Source: an uncultured Bacteroides sp. (lineage in GTDB: Bacteria > Bacteroidota > Bacteroidia > Bacteroidales > Bacteroidaceae). From it: 36,380 nucleotides of DNA. Location: assembly GCA_947074205.1 (NCBI GenBank), contig CAMTOQ010000033.1, forward strand, positions 1 to 36,380, written 5' to 3'. Made by a program: the position numbers and the translations under genes. The notes beneath the pieces are model-generated. The model ran no database searches and had not been told where the DNA came from. It saw nothing but the letters and a program-made list of their open reading frames with translations. Shown here piece after piece: positions 8,493-17,638 of this stretch. Each line of letters starts with the position of its first letter. The stretch's first letter is position 1.

Positions 8493-9521
8493 ATGTTTCG
8501 ATTTGAAGAACCGAGCTTTTTATATTTACTCTTCTTGGTGCCTCTGCTGTTTGTGGGCTACCTCTATTCTAATTTTCTGAAGAGAAAGAGACTACGTGAG
8601 TTTGGCGATCCAGAACTGATGGCTCAACTGATGCCGGATGTATCTAGATATCGTCCTGATGTGAAATTTCTATTGCTACTTGCAGCTGTGGCTCTGTTTT
8701 CGTTACTGTTGGCTCGCCCACAGTTTGGCGCGAAGATGGAGACGGTGAAGAGACAGGGTATCGAGGTGATGATTGCACTAGATATCTCTAACTCCATGAT
8801 GGCGCAAGATATTCAGCCTTCTCGCTTGGAACGCGCTAAGCGTTTGGTGTCTCGCCTTGTAGATGGCATGGAGAACGATAAGATTGGTATGGTGGTCTTT
8901 GCAGGTGATGCCTTTACCCAACTACCTATCACGAGTGACTATATCTCTGCAAAGATGTTTTTGTCTTCTATCCACCCTTCTTTGATCTCTAAACAAGGTA
9001 CGGCTATTGGCGCGGCTATTAATCTGGCAGCTCGTAGCTTTACTCCGCAAGAGGGGGTAGGCCGCTCTATCATTCTTATCACTGATGGTGAGAACCACGA
9101 AGGAGATGCTATGGAGGCAGCAAAAGCAGCTGCAGCCAAAGGTATACAAGTCAACGTTCTAGGTATTGGTTTGCCCGAAGGGGGGCCGATTCCTATCGAG
9201 GGAACTAACGACTTCCGCCGAGATAGAGAGGGAAATGTGGTTATCACTCAACTCAATGAAGCGATGTGTCAAGAGATTGCAAAGGCGGGTAACGGTATCT
9301 ATGTTCGCGTGGACAACTCTAATTCGGCGCAACGTGCCATTGAACAAGAGGTGAACAAGTTGGCTAAATCGGATATCGAAACTAAGGTTTACTCTGAATA
9401 TAATGAACAGTTCCAAGCTGTGGCATGGATTATACTTCTACTGCTTTTGGCGGAGATGTTGATTTTGGAACGTAAGAATCCACTGTTCAGAAACATTCAT
9501 TTATTCTCTAAAAAACGATGA
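8493..9521 (+). CDS. batB: Aerotolerance protein BatB (VWA domain)
   Basis: 342-residue paralogue of BatA with the same plan: N-terminal helices (about 8-26 and 57-74), ARPQ motif, VWA domain with Asp97-x-Ser99-x-Ser101 (ALDISNSM), the metal-site Thr loop in KQGTAIGAA, ITDGENHEGD, and a C-terminal membrane helix (about 307-325). The domain faces the periplasm if family topology holds. BatA and BatB are expected to form a complex, with MoxR acting from the cytosol. Four bases separate its stop from the start assigned to batC, so translation is probably coupled. Confidence 0.92.
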   Translation: MFRFEEPSFLYLLFLVPLLFVGYLYSNFLKRKRLREFGDPELMAQLMPDVSRYRPDVKFLLLLAAVALFSLLLARPQFGAKMETVKRQGIEVMIALDISNSMMAQDIQPSRLERAKRLVSRLVDGMENDKIGMVVFAGDAFTQLPITSDYISAKMFLSSIHPSLISKQGTAIGAAINLAARSFTPQEGVGRSIILITDGENHEGDAMEAAKAAAAKGIQVNVLGIGLPEGGPIPIEGTNDFRRDREGNVVITQLNEAMCQEIAKAGNGIYVRVDNSNSAQRAIEQEVNKLAKSDIETKVYSEYNEQFQAVAWIILLLLLAEMLILERKNPLFRNIHLFSKKR

Positions 9522-9525
9522 TGCT

Positions 9526-10278
9526 ATGTATAGGATGAAAAGATATATTCTATTTTTTATTTGTAGTTGTTTTGCGCTTCTTGCTTCGGCTCAGAAGGAG
9601 GAGCGTGACTTCTTGCGTAAAGGTAATCGTCAATATAAGGATAGTCTGTTTGTCGATGCTGAGGTGAGCTATCGCAAGGCGCTTGAGGCGAATCCAATGT
9701 CAACCGATGCTCTATATAATATTGGTAATACGTTGACACAGCAAGAGAAGTACGAAGAGGCTATCAAGGAGTATGTTAATGCTACTAAGATAGAGGAGAG
9801 CCGCAAGCTGGAAAAGGATAAGATGAAATTAGCTCATATCTATCATAATATGGGAGTAATCTATCAGGCGGGGCAAGACTATGCTAAGGCTATTGAGGCC
9901 TATAAGATGTCTTTGCGCAACAACCCTAAGGATGATGAAACTCGATATAACCTGGCTTTAGCTCAGAAACAGCTACAAGATCAGCAGAATGAGAACCAAG
10001 ATCAAGATCAGGACCAGAATCAAGATCAGAATGAGGATCAGCAACAGCAAGATCAGCAGAATCAGGATAACCAGGATCAAAATCAAGATCAAAAGGATCA
10101 ACAACAGCAAGATCAGCAACAGAATCAGCAAGATCAGCAGGAGAACAAAGAGAATGAGATGTCGCGTGAGAATGCTGAACAACTGCTCAACTCTGTGATG
10201 CAAGATGAGAAGGAGACGCAAGAGAAACTGCAGAAGCAACAGGTGCTTCAAGGGGTGCGTCTGGAGAAGGACTGGTAA
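9526..10278 (+). CDS. batC: Aerotolerance protein BatC (TPR, Gln/Asp-rich)
   Basis: 250 residues. The signal peptide MKRYILFFICSCFALLASA is better formed from the in-frame ATG at 9535, so 9526 or 9535 could be the start. Two or three tetratricopeptide repeats follow (about 26-150, with DALYNIGNTLTQQEKYEEAI and IYHNMGVIYQAGQDYAKAI). Residues 151-211 are almost entirely Gln, Asp and Asn. The tail (about 212-250) is helical and ends RLEKDW. It is exported to the periplasm and likely a scaffold for the BatA/BatB complex. The low-complexity stretch is built from repeated CAR-GAT codons (see repeat entry). Confidence 0.9.
   Translation: MYRMKRYILFFICSCFALLASAQKEERDFLRKGNRQYKDSLFVDAEVSYRKALEANPMSTDALYNIGNTLTQQEKYEEAIKEYVNATKIEESRKLEKDKMKLAHIYHNMGVIYQAGQDYAKAIEAYKMSLRNNPKDDETRYNLALAQKQLQDQQNENQDQDQDQNQDQNEDQQQQDQQNQDNQDQNQDQKDQQQQDQQQNQQDQQENKENEMSRENAEQLLNSVMQDEKETQEKLQKQQVLQGVRLEKDW
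9976..10158 (+). repeat. Gln/Asp codon repeat inside batC
   Basis: About 180 bases of imperfect six-base units (CAAGAT / CAGGAT / CAGAAT) encoding Gln-Asp and Gln-Asn runs. Codons vary between units, so it is degenerate rather than a perfect microsatellite. Unit number changes in steps of six would keep the frame. Confidence 0.85.
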
Positions 10279-10324
10279 TGTAAAAGATGAATTGAGGAAC
10301 AGAATAAAATAAATTTCAATAGCA

Positions 10325-12157
10325 ATGAGAAAATTGATTCTCCTATTTATAGCTTTTGTAGCCCTGACTACCTCTGGCTTTGCCAACGATAAAGTATCGT
10401 TTGAGGCGAGTGGACCGGATGTAGTAGTAGCAGGCGAAAGATTTAGAATATCATACAAGATTAATACACAAAAGATCAAAGACTTTAGAGCTCCTTCGAT
10501 GAAGGGGTTCGAGGTGTTGATGGGCCCTTCGCGTAGCTCATTCTCGAATACGCAGATTGTCAATGGCTCGATGACTTCGGAAAAAGGGGTGACCTTTACC
10601 TTTGTGCTTCTTGCTAACGATCCGGGTGACTATACTATACCGGGTGCTACGATTGTAGCCGATGGCGATCAGATGATTTCGAATGCGATGAAGGTAAAGG
10701 TGCTACCGCAAGAGAGTGCTTCGGCAGGTGGTTCTGCTCAGCAAAGCTCATCGGCTAGTCGCTCTTCGTCGGGTAGTCAGTCTATCTCTAATCAGGATGT
10801 GTTTATCACGGCTACGGCAACCAAGACTAAAGTGTACGAGCAGGAGGCTTTTATGCTGACCTATAAGATTTTTACACGTGAGCCACGTATGTCGTTAGAG
10901 AATGTGAAGTTGCCCGATTTTACCGGCTTTCACTCGCAAGAGATTGATAGACCTACCAATGCTACGTGGTCGCAAGATCATTACAATGGTCGCAACTACT
11001 ACACTACTGTCTACCGCCAGTTTGTGCTTTTCCCACAACAAAGCGGTAAGCTGACTATTGAACCGGCTCGTTTTGATGTGGCAATAGAGAAGGTGGTGCA
11101 AAGTGCCGATCCTTTTGATGCTTTCTTCAATGGTGGCTCCAATGTGGTGGCTATCAAGAAGGCATTGAGCACACCTACTTTGAATATCGAGGTGTTGCCT
11201 TTACCATCGGGTAAGCCTGCGGGCTTCTCGGGCGGTGTGGGTGAGTTCTCGCTTACTTCTACTATCAGCAACCAAGAGGTGAAGACCAATGATGCCATCA
11301 CGCTGAAACTTGTTATCTCGGGTACAGGTAATATGAAACTGCTTGCTAATCCGGAAATCAAATTCCCTGAAAGCTTCGAGGTGTATGAGCCAAAAGTGGA
11401 TAATCAGGTTCGCTTGACTTCTAACGGCTTGACCGGAAACAAGGTGATTGAGTATCTAGCTATTCCACGTCATGCGGGTGAGTACGTGATACCATCGGTA
11501 GCATTCAGCTATTTCGATTTGAAGAGCAAAAGTTATAAAACACTTTCTACTCCTGCCTATTCCATTCAGGTGGAAAAGGGTAGTGGTAATGCCGATCAGG
11601 TGGTGGCCAACTTTACTAATAAGGAGGAGTTGCGAGTGCTTGGAGAAGATATACGATATATCAAACTTAATGATGCCGAGTTGCAGCCTAGAGGTGAGTT
11701 CTTCTTTGGCTCTTGGATCTACTGGTTGTGTTATATTGTTCCGTTCCTAGCTCTGCTGATCTTCTTTATCATGCACTACAAGCAAGCTGCCGAAAACGCT
11801 AATGTGGCTAAAGTGCGTACCAAAAAAGCCAACAAGGTAGCCGTGAAGCGTATGAAAGCTGCAGGCAAGCTTCTTGCCGAAAACAAGAAGGATGCTTTCT
11901 ATGATGAAGTGTTGAAAGCACTTTGGGGCTACTTGAGTGATAAGTTGAATATCCCTGTGGCTCGTCTTTCTAAGGATAATGTAGAAGGAAAACTTCGTGC
12001 CCGTGGTGTGGACGAAGGACTTATCAAAGAGTTTATTGATGCCTTGAACGAGTGTGAGTTTGCTCGTTATGCACCGGGTGATGAAAATCAGGCTATGGAT
12101 AAGGTGTATACAGCATCGTTGGGAGTGATAACTAAAATGGAAAATTCAATCAAATAA
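10325..12157 (+). CDS. batD: Aerotolerance protein BatD
   Basis: 610-residue membrane protein. The signal peptide is residues 1-20 (ends TSGFA). The large exported part (about 21-455) contains repeated immunoglobulin-like beta domains (FEASGPDVVVAGERFRISY near the N-terminus, and GEFSLTSTISNQEVKTNDAI around residue 305), separated by a Ser-rich linker near 138-160. A membrane segment lies at about 460-482. The cytosolic C-terminus (about 490-610) is helical, with KDAFYDEVLKALWGYLSDKL and LNECEFARYAPG, and matches in pattern the C-terminal domain of the protein at 6401-7474. BatD is the defining gene of the bat locus (oxygen tolerance). It ends 13 bases before batE. Confidence 0.92.
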   Translation: MRKLILLFIAFVALTTSGFANDKVSFEASGPDVVVAGERFRISYKINTQKIKDFRAPSMKGFEVLMGPSRSSFSNTQIVNGSMTSEKGVTFTFVLLANDPGDYTIPGATIVADGDQMISNAMKVKVLPQESASAGGSAQQSSSASRSSSGSQSISNQDVFITATATKTKVYEQEAFMLTYKIFTREPRMSLENVKLPDFTGFHSQEIDRPTNATWSQDHYNGRNYYTTVYRQFVLFPQQSGKLTIEPARFDVAIEKVVQSADPFDAFFNGGSNVVAIKKALSTPTLNIEVLPLPSGKPAGFSGGVGEFSLTSTISNQEVKTNDAITLKLVISGTGNMKLLANPEIKFPESFEVYEPKVDNQVRLTSNGLTGNKVIEYLAIPRHAGEYVIPSVAFSYFDLKSKSYKTLSTPAYSIQVEKGSGNADQVVANFTNKEELRVLGEDIRYIKLNDAELQPRGEFFFGSWIYWLCYIVPFLALLIFFIMHYKQAAENANVAKVRTKKANKVAVKRMKAAGKLLAENKKDAFYDEVLKALWGYLSDKLNIPVARLSKDNVEGKLRARGVDEGLIKEFIDALNECEFARYAPGDENQAMDKVYTASLGVITKMENSIK

Positions 12158-12170
12158 TATTTGACGACCT

Positions 12171-12995
12171 ATGAACTGGATAAAATATATACCTCTATTC
12201 GTTCTTCTCTTCTTTTCTTCGGCTCTTTTTGCACAAGATGCAAATATGCCCGAAGATCAGATTGATAGTATGTCGACGGATACCTTATACGTTCCAACTT
12301 CGGCTATCATAAGCAAGCAAGCGGCTGACAGTGCTTATATCAACAATGATTTTGTGGGTGCGGCCGAGCTGTATGAGCTACTGCTAATGGATGGTGAAGC
12401 GGCTGATGTCTATTACAATCTGGGTAACAGCTATTATAAGTCGGGCGAGACGGCTCGTGCTATCTTGAACTATGAGCGTGCGTTGCTGCTAGAACCAGGC
12501 AATACAGATATACGTTTCAACCTTGAGATGGCTCGCGCTAAGGCGGTAGATAAAGTAGAGGAGGTTCCTGAGATATTTTTTGTGTCGTGGACTAAATCTT
12601 TAATTAATACGCAGAGTGCAGATAGCTGGGCTATTTGTGGCATCGTTTTCTTTGTCTTGCTGATAGTAGCGGCTTACTTCTACATCTTCTCGCGTAAGGT
12701 AGTGATTAAGAAGATCGGCTTCTTCGGTGGTCTAGTCTGTCTATGTGTAGTGATTCTGGCTAATGTTTTTGCTGCGCAACAAAAGCGTCATCTTTTGGAG
12801 CGTAACAGTGCCATCATCGTGCAGCCTAGTGTTACGGTGCGCAGTACACCTAGCGATAGTGGTACTAGCTTATTTGTATTGCACGAAGGTCGTAAGGTAG
12901 ATTTGAAAGACAACTCAATGAAGGGTTGGAAAGAAATTAGACTAGAAGATGGCAAGGTGGGCTGGGTGCCTGCAGCAGCCATTGAGGTGATCTGA
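12171..12995 (+). CDS. batE: Aerotolerance protein BatE (TPR plus SH3-like)
   Basis: 274 residues: signal peptide (1-21, ending LFAQ), tetratricopeptide repeats (about 52-125, with DVYYNLGNSYYKSGETARAILNYERAL split over two repeats), two membrane helices (about 154-173 and 182-202), and a C-terminal SH3-like domain (about 212-274) with VTVRSTPSDSGTS and GKVGWVPA. Last gene of the bat operon, followed 36 bases later by a strong terminator. SH3-like domains of this kind often bind peptidoglycan or peptide ligands; here that is inference. Confidence 0.9.
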   Translation: MNWIKYIPLFVLLFFSSALFAQDANMPEDQIDSMSTDTLYVPTSAIISKQAADSAYINNDFVGAAELYELLLMDGEAADVYYNLGNSYYKSGETARAILNYERALLLEPGNTDIRFNLEMARAKAVDKVEEVPEIFFVSWTKSLINTQSADSWAICGIVFFVLLIVAAYFYIFSRKVVIKKIGFFGGLVCLCVVILANVFAAQQKRHLLERNSAIIVQPSVTVRSTPSDSGTSLFVLHEGRKVDLKDNSMKGWKEIRLEDGKVGWVPAAAIEVI

Positions 12996-13031
12996 GGAAT
13001 TTAATTATACAATAGTGGTTCACATCACAGA

Positions 13032-13075
13032 AATCTGCAAACTAACGTTGAAGGCGATGGTTTGCAGATTTTTTT
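13032..13075 (+). terminator. Terminator of the bat operon
   Basis: Perfect 11-bp stem (13032-13042 with 13060-13070; core CTGCAAAC/GTTTGCAG) with a 17-base loop and a run of seven T residues. Confidence 0.88.
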
Positions 13076-13140
13076 GTTTTGGCTCAACCAATTTGCCGGG
13101 GTTCGGTTATATATAAGACTAGAACTAAATAAATCGGGCT

Positions 13141-13500
13141 ATGGTACAGATTAAGTTGAAACGTGTTTACGAATCACCCTCGGCGGAGGATGGGTGCAGA
13201 GTGTTGGTAGATAGATTGTGGCCCAGAGGTGTGCGGCGCGAAGAGATTGATGAGGGTGGTGAATGGGAGAAGGAGTTGGCTCCATCTACAGAACTGCGAG
13301 AGTGGTTTCATGAAGATCCTGCCGGCCGGTGGGATGAATTTGTATCTCGTTACAAGAGTGAGCTGAAGCAAAACACGTCACTGTCGGCTTTCGTGAAACG
13401 GATGAAAGCGGAGAAAACGGTCACTTTTCTCTATGCGGGGAAGGATGAGGTTCACAACAATGCGGTGGTGCTCAAATCTGTGGTAGAGGGTATGCTCTAG
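13141..13500 (+). CDS. DUF488 family protein
   Basis: 119 residues matching the DUF488/YeaO family along its length: the start IKLKRVYESPSAEDGCRVLVDRLWPRG carries the family signature, with WxKELAPSTELREWFHEDPxxWxxF and a C-terminal TFLYAGKDEVHNNAVVL. Cytosolic, with no signal. The biochemical function of the family is unknown. A single gene with a terminator on each side (13032-13075 and 13523-13583), so an independent transcription unit. No convincing promoter motif was found in the 65 bases between the terminator and the ATG. Confidence 0.9.
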   Translation: MVQIKLKRVYESPSAEDGCRVLVDRLWPRGVRREEIDEGGEWEKELAPSTELREWFHEDPAGRWDEFVSRYKSELKQNTSLSAFVKRMKAEKTVTFLYAGKDEVHNNAVVLKSVVEGML

Positions 13501-13522
13501 GTTTACTCTCCATACCCATAAG

Positions 13523-13583
13523 GAGGTTGCTCAATAAATGGTCTGTAGTGCTTACGACTCTTTATTGGTCAACCTCTTTTTTT
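13523..13583 (+). terminator. Terminator after the DUF488 gene
   Basis: GAGGTTG-CT-CAATAAA pairs with TTTATTG-GT-CAACCTC (7 + 7 bp with a two-base mismatch), followed by seven T residues. The 22-base loop can fold further (GTC/GAC, GTA/TAC). Confidence 0.85.
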
Positions 13584-13617
13584 ATAGCGCTTGTTTCATT
13601 TTCTTTTTAATTAATTA

Positions 13618-13625
13618 TACCTTTG
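13618..13625 (+). promoter_or_regulatory. Promoter -7 element of the menaquinone operon
   Basis: TACCTTTG matches TAnnTTTG exactly, 22 bases upstream of the ATG at 13648. The -33 side is weaker: TTTC at 13594-13597 has 20-base spacing, whereas the TTG at 13591 has 24. Confidence 0.6.
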
Positions 13626-13647
13626 CTGATATAACCCCAAACAACTA

Positions 13648-14883
13648 ATGAGTATGAAATATAAATTATTGGTTCTGGATGTAGATGGAACCCTCTTGAA
13701 TGACTCTCAAGAATTAACAGAGAGGACATTGGCTGCGATTACAAATATTCAGCAGGCTGGGGTGCGTGTAGTGTTGGCTTCGGGACGTCCTACCTATGGA
13801 CTACTGTCGATTGCTAAACAACTTAATTTAGGACACTATGGTGGTTACCTTATTTCTTATAATGGGTGCCAGATTATTTCGGCTAAGAATGGCGAAATAC
13901 TTTTCGAACGTCGAATTAACCCTGAAATACTACCTTTCCTTGAGAAGAAAGCCGACAAATGCGGTTTTCCTATAGTGACTTATCATGATGATGAGTTAAT
14001 AACGAATACTCCTGATAATATTCATATTCAGCAAGAGGCTCTGTTGAACCATCTAAAATTGGTTGTTGAGCCGGAGTTTTCTATTGCTGTAGACTTTGCG
14101 CCTTGCAAATGTCTAATCGTAAGCGATGATGAGAATGGCTTGCTAGAGCTGGAAGATCACTGGCGCAAACGTTTAAGTGGCACGGTAGATGTTTTCCGTT
14201 CTGAGAAATACTTCCTTGAGATAGTGCCCTGCGGCATTGATAAAGCTAGCACGTTGAGCGCATTATTAGAAATTGTAGGTGTTTCGCCCGAAGAGGTGAT
14301 TGCTATAGGTGATGGGGTTTGCGATGTCTCAATGCTTCAGACTGTGGGTTTGAGTATTGCCATGGGCAATGCAAGACATTCAGTGAAAGTATGTGCCGAC
14401 CGGATCACTGCCACTAATGACGAGGATGGTGTGGCTATGGCTATTGAGAAGTTGCTCTCTAAAAAGGGACAACAAGATGTTTCTTTGACTGAACTTAACG
14501 AAGGTACCAAAAATACCATGATGGGTAATCTTGGTATGCAATACACGTATGTGTCGGAGGAGCGTATTGAGGTCACTATGCCGGTAGACAATCGCACACG
14601 TCAGCCTTTTGGTATTCTGCATGGAGGGGCTACAATAGCTCTTGCCGAAACAGTTGCAGGCTTGGGCTCTGTGTTGAACTGTGGTGCCGACGAGGTGCCG
14701 GTGGGCACACAGGTAAGTGCTAACCATATCTCTTCGGCTCATCAAGGCGACACGGTGAGAGCTGTAGGTACAATTGTGCACAAAGGTCGCTCTATGCATG
14801 TGTGGAACATTGATGTCTTTACCTCGACTGCCAAACTTGTTTCTACAGTGCGCGTGGTTAATAACATAATGCGTAAAGAATGA
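13648..14883 (+). CDS. Fusion of a Cof-type HAD hydrolase and a MenI-like DHNA-CoA thioesterase
   Basis: 411 residues in two parts. Residues 1 to about 275 are a Cof-type (HAD-IIB) phosphatase: DVDGT (Asp11, Asp13), ASGRP (Ser45), Lys199 and GDGVCDVSM (Asp222, Asp226), where the usual Asn of GDGxND is Cys225. Residues about 283-411 are a hotdog thioesterase. MPVDNRTRQPFG, HGGATIALAE (His325, candidate catalytic Glu334) and HVWNIDVF closely follow E. coli YdiI/MenI, which hydrolyses 1,4-dihydroxy-2-naphthoyl-CoA. First gene of the men operon; its stop overlaps menF by four bases (ATGA). The thioesterase role is strongly supported by motifs and context. The HAD substrate is unknown. An alternative start is the ATG at 13654. 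Confidence 0.88.
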   Translation: MSMKYKLLVLDVDGTLLNDSQELTERTLAAITNIQQAGVRVVLASGRPTYGLLSIAKQLNLGHYGGYLISYNGCQIISAKNGEILFERRINPEILPFLEKKADKCGFPIVTYHDDELITNTPDNIHIQQEALLNHLKLVVEPEFSIAVDFAPCKCLIVSDDENGLLELEDHWRKRLSGTVDVFRSEKYFLEIVPCGIDKASTLSALLEIVGVSPEEVIAIGDGVCDVSMLQTVGLSIAMGNARHSVKVCADRITATNDEDGVAMAIEKLLSKKGQQDVSLTELNEGTKNTMMGNLGMQYTYVSEERIEVTMPVDNRTRQPFGILHGGATIALAETVAGLGSVLNCGADEVPVGTQVSANHISSAHQGDTVRAVGTIVHKGRSMHVWNIDVFTSTAKLVSTVRVVNNIMRKE

Positions 14884-15959
14884 GTTTGACTTTTCATGAA
14901 TCGCCCTCTTTCGAACAATTGGTGGAGCAGGGCGCTTCTTTTGCTTTTTATCGATCGCCCGGCGATACTGATATACATTTCGTTGCGCAGCACGAGGGTG
15001 AGATCTCTACTTTCTACGATCTGGATGAGCTCAATGGAAAGAGCGGATTTGTAGTAGCACCTTTCTCTTGTGACAACAAAACACCTATCTGTCTGATAAG
15101 GCAAGATGTGTGTAAGCAGATGCCGGCTCCTATAATTGACCTATCCGCTAAAGCTCAATCATTGCAATTCGATCCTTGTCTGTCGGTTTATGCGGAGAAG
15201 TTTGGTCTATTTAGTGAAGCGTTGTCTGGCGGACAATTTGAGAAGCTAGTTCTTTCGCGTAACAAGGTTATACAAAATACGGAGGCTTTGAATCTGCTGG
15301 AAGCTTACTATAAGGCTTGCCGAATCTATCCTAACTCGTATGTTTACTTATTGTATACACCAATCACAGGGATATGGATGGGCTGTTCTCCCGAAATATT
15401 GCTTTCGGGCAGTAAAGGAGAATGGAAGACGGTGGCTTTGGCTGGTACACAGTCGGCTGCAAATAATGAGAACAACCCCAAGTGGGATCAAAAGAATATT
15501 GATGAGCAGAGCTATGTCTCTTCTTATATTCGTCGGCAGCTTCAATCGCTGGGGATACAGGCCAATGAGCGTGGACCTCATTCGGTAAAGGCTGGACCGC
15601 TGCTGCATCTCCGTACCGACTTTGAATTTCAGCTGGGGGATAAAGGTAAACTGGGTAGTTTGTTGAAACTGCTTCATCCTACACCTGCTGTGTGTGGTTT
15701 GCCTAAAGCAGAGGCTTATAAGTTTATTCTTGAGAATGAGGGATACGATAGGAAGTATTACTCCGGTTTTATAGGGATGCTAAACCCTGAGGCGGATACT
15801 AATCTCTATGTAAACCTGCGCTGCCTGGCTATTGAGGGACAAAGAATGACTTATTATGCCGGTGGCGGATTGCTGGCCGCCTCGGATAGAGAAGAGGAAT
15901 GGATAGAGACTGAGAAAAAGATGAGTACCATGATGAATATCTTCAACGAGGAGGATTGA
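14880..15959 (+). CDS. menF: Isochorismate synthase
   Basis: Converts chorismate to isochorismate, the entry step of menaquinone synthesis. 359 residues. The C-terminal two thirds form the chorismate-binding domain, with [36 protein letters not shown], the [11 protein letters not shown] motif and YYSGFIGM followed by [16 protein letters not shown]. The N-terminal part is short compared with larger MenF/EntC proteins. The enzyme is cytosolic and Mg-dependent by family. It overlaps the preceding fusion gene by ATGA and is followed at once by menD, so function as menF rather than a siderophore entC is supported by context. Confidence 0.93.
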   Translation: MSLTFHESPSFEQLVEQGASFAFYRSPGDTDIHFVAQHEGEISTFYDLDELNGKSGFVVAPFSCDNKTPICLIRQDVCKQMPAPIIDLSAKAQSLQFDPCLSVYAEKFGLFSEALSGGQFEKLVLSRNKVIQNTEALNLLEAYYKACRIYPNSYVYLLYTPITGIWMGCSPEILLSGSKGEWKTVALAGTQSAANNENNPKWDQKNIDEQSYVSSYIRRQLQSLGIQANERGPHSVKAGPLLHLRTDFEFQLGDKGKLGSLLKLLHPTPAVCGLPKAEAYKFILENEGYDRKYYSGFIGMLNPEADTNLYVNLRCLAIEGQRMTYYAGGGLLAASDREEEWIETEKKMSTMMNIFNEED

Positions 15960-15961
15960 CT

Positions 15962-17638
15962 ATGTATACCGATAAGAAAAATATATTACAGTTAGTAGCT
16001 TTACTAGAAGCACACGGAGTGACTAAGGTGGTGCTTTGTCCGGGTAGTCGCAATGCTCCAATTGTGCATACCCTATCTACTCACCCGTCATTTGAATGTT
16101 ATGCGGTGACCGATGAACGCAATGCCGGCTTCTATGCCATTGGTCTTGCCTTGAATGGCGGCTGCAAAGTGGCTGTGTGCTGCACCTCTGGTTCAGCTGT
16201 AGCCAATCTCTATCCGGCGGTGTGCGAGGCGTTTTATCAGCAAGTGCCTTTGGTGCTGATTTCTGCGGATAGACCAGCTGCATGGATTGGACAAATGGAT
16301 GGTCAGACAATGCCACAACCTGGCATCTTTAACGACATGGTGAAGATGAGCGTGAACTTGCCCGAGATCAATAGCGACGAAGATGAGTGGTATTGCAACC
16401 GCCTGATTAATGAGGCCTTGCTGGAGACCACTCATAGAGGAAGCGGACCTGTACATATCAATATCCCCATATCGGAACCATTGTTTCGCTTTACTACCGA
16501 AACACTTCCTGAGGTGCGTACCATCACGCGCTACCAAGGTCTCAATCTGTACGATCGAGATTATCAGCCATTGATAGAGAAACTGAACCGTTGTCAAAAG
16601 AGAATGATGGTAGTAGGTCAGATGAATTTGATCTATCTTTTCGAGAAACGAGATATAAAATCTTTATATAAGAAATTTGTATGGGTGAGCGAGCATTTAA
16701 GCAATCGCACCATACCGGGACAACCTATCAAGAACTTTGATGTGGCCCTTTACGCTATGGACGAAGAGACCAAAGAGAAGATGGCCCCACAGTTGGTCAT
16801 CACGTATGGCGGTCATCTTGTATCTAAGCGTCTAAAGAATTATCTACGTAGTGTGCCCAACTTGGAACACTGGCATGTATCAGCCGATGGCGAGGTAGTC
16901 GATCTTTTTGGTGCGTTGACTACAGTCATCGAGATAAACCCTTTTGAGTTCCTAGAACGCATCTCTACATTAATGGATAAGACTACTCCGCAATATCCTC
17001 TGATCTGGGAGAATTACTGTAAAAAGATTCCTGCGCCCGAATTTGCTTTCTCTGAGATGTCGGCTATCGGTGCGCTGCTTCAACGACTACCCGAGGATTG
17101 CGCTGTGCATCTAGCTAACAGCTCCACGGTGAGATATGCGCAGCTCTATAGCTTCCCTGCTACGGTGGAGGTGTGTTGCAATAGAGGCATAAACGGCATT
17201 GAAGGCTCATTATCTGCAGCATTAGGTTATGCCGCCCAGTCGGACAAGCTAAACTTTATCGTGATTGGAGATTTGAGTTTCTTCTATGGCATGAATGGGC
17301 TATGGGGAAACCATACGAAGCCCAATGTACGCATTCTATTGCTCAACAATGGAGGAGGCGAGATATTCCATACTCTTCCGGGATTAGAGATGTCAGGTAC
17401 TTCCAATAAGTTTATCACAGGGGTGCATCATACTTCTGCGCAGGGCTGGGTAGAGTCGCTTGGCTTCCGTTACCTCCAGGTCAATGAGGAAGAAGGACTC
17501 ACACCGGCTATGGAAGAGTTTACCAAGGGCGAAGGGGTAGATACACCTATTGTCCTAGAAGTCTTTACCAACAAAAACAAAGATGCTCGCATCTTAAAAG
17601 AGTATTATAAACAAGTAAAAAACAATATCCAACAATGA
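15962..17638 (+). CDS. menD: SEPHCHC synthase (2-oxoglutarate decarboxylase-type)
   Basis: Thiamine-diphosphate enzyme joining isochorismate and 2-oxoglutarate to give SEPHCHC. The start is set at the ATG 15962 (558 residues) because GAGGAGG at 15948-15954 is spaced seven bases before it; an in-frame TTG at 15956 is not used. Visible family features are CPGSRNAPI near the N-terminus, [14 protein letters not shown] (the cofactor-activating Glu), PVHINIP, and the cofactor/Mg motif [14 protein letters not shown]...[13 protein letters not shown]. Length is normal for MenD. It overlaps menB by ATGA (17635-17638). Confidence 0.95.
   Translation: MYTDKKNILQLVALLEAHGVTKVVLCPGSRNAPIVHTLSTHPSFECYAVTDERNAGFYAIGLALNGGCKVAVCCTSGSAVANLYPAVCEAFYQQVPLVLISADRPAAWIGQMDGQTMPQPGIFNDMVKMSVNLPEINSDEDEWYCNRLINEALLETTHRGSGPVHINIPISEPLFRFTTETLPEVRTITRYQGLNLYDRDYQPLIEKLNRCQKRMMVVGQMNLIYLFEKRDIKSLYKKFVWVSEHLSNRTIPGQPIKNFDVALYAMDEETKEKMAPQLVITYGGHLVSKRLKNYLRSVPNLEHWHVSADGEVVDLFGALTTVIEINPFEFLERISTLMDKTTPQYPLIWENYCKKIPAPEFAFSEMSAIGALLQRLPEDCAVHLANSSTVRYAQLYSFPATVEVCCNRGINGIEGSLSAALGYAAQSDKLNFIVIGDLSFFYGMNGLWGNHTKPNVRILLLNNGGGEIFHTLPGLEMSGTSNKFITGVHHTSAQGWVESLGFRYLQVNEEEGLTPAMEEFTKGEGVDTPIVLEVFTNKNKDARILKEYYKQVKNNIQQ

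Noticed and set aside
9973..10563. Long minus-strand open frame over the batC repeat (Leu/Ile-rich)
   Set aside because: It is the antisense reading of the CAR-GAT repeat; no start context, and batC and batD on the plus strand are well supported.
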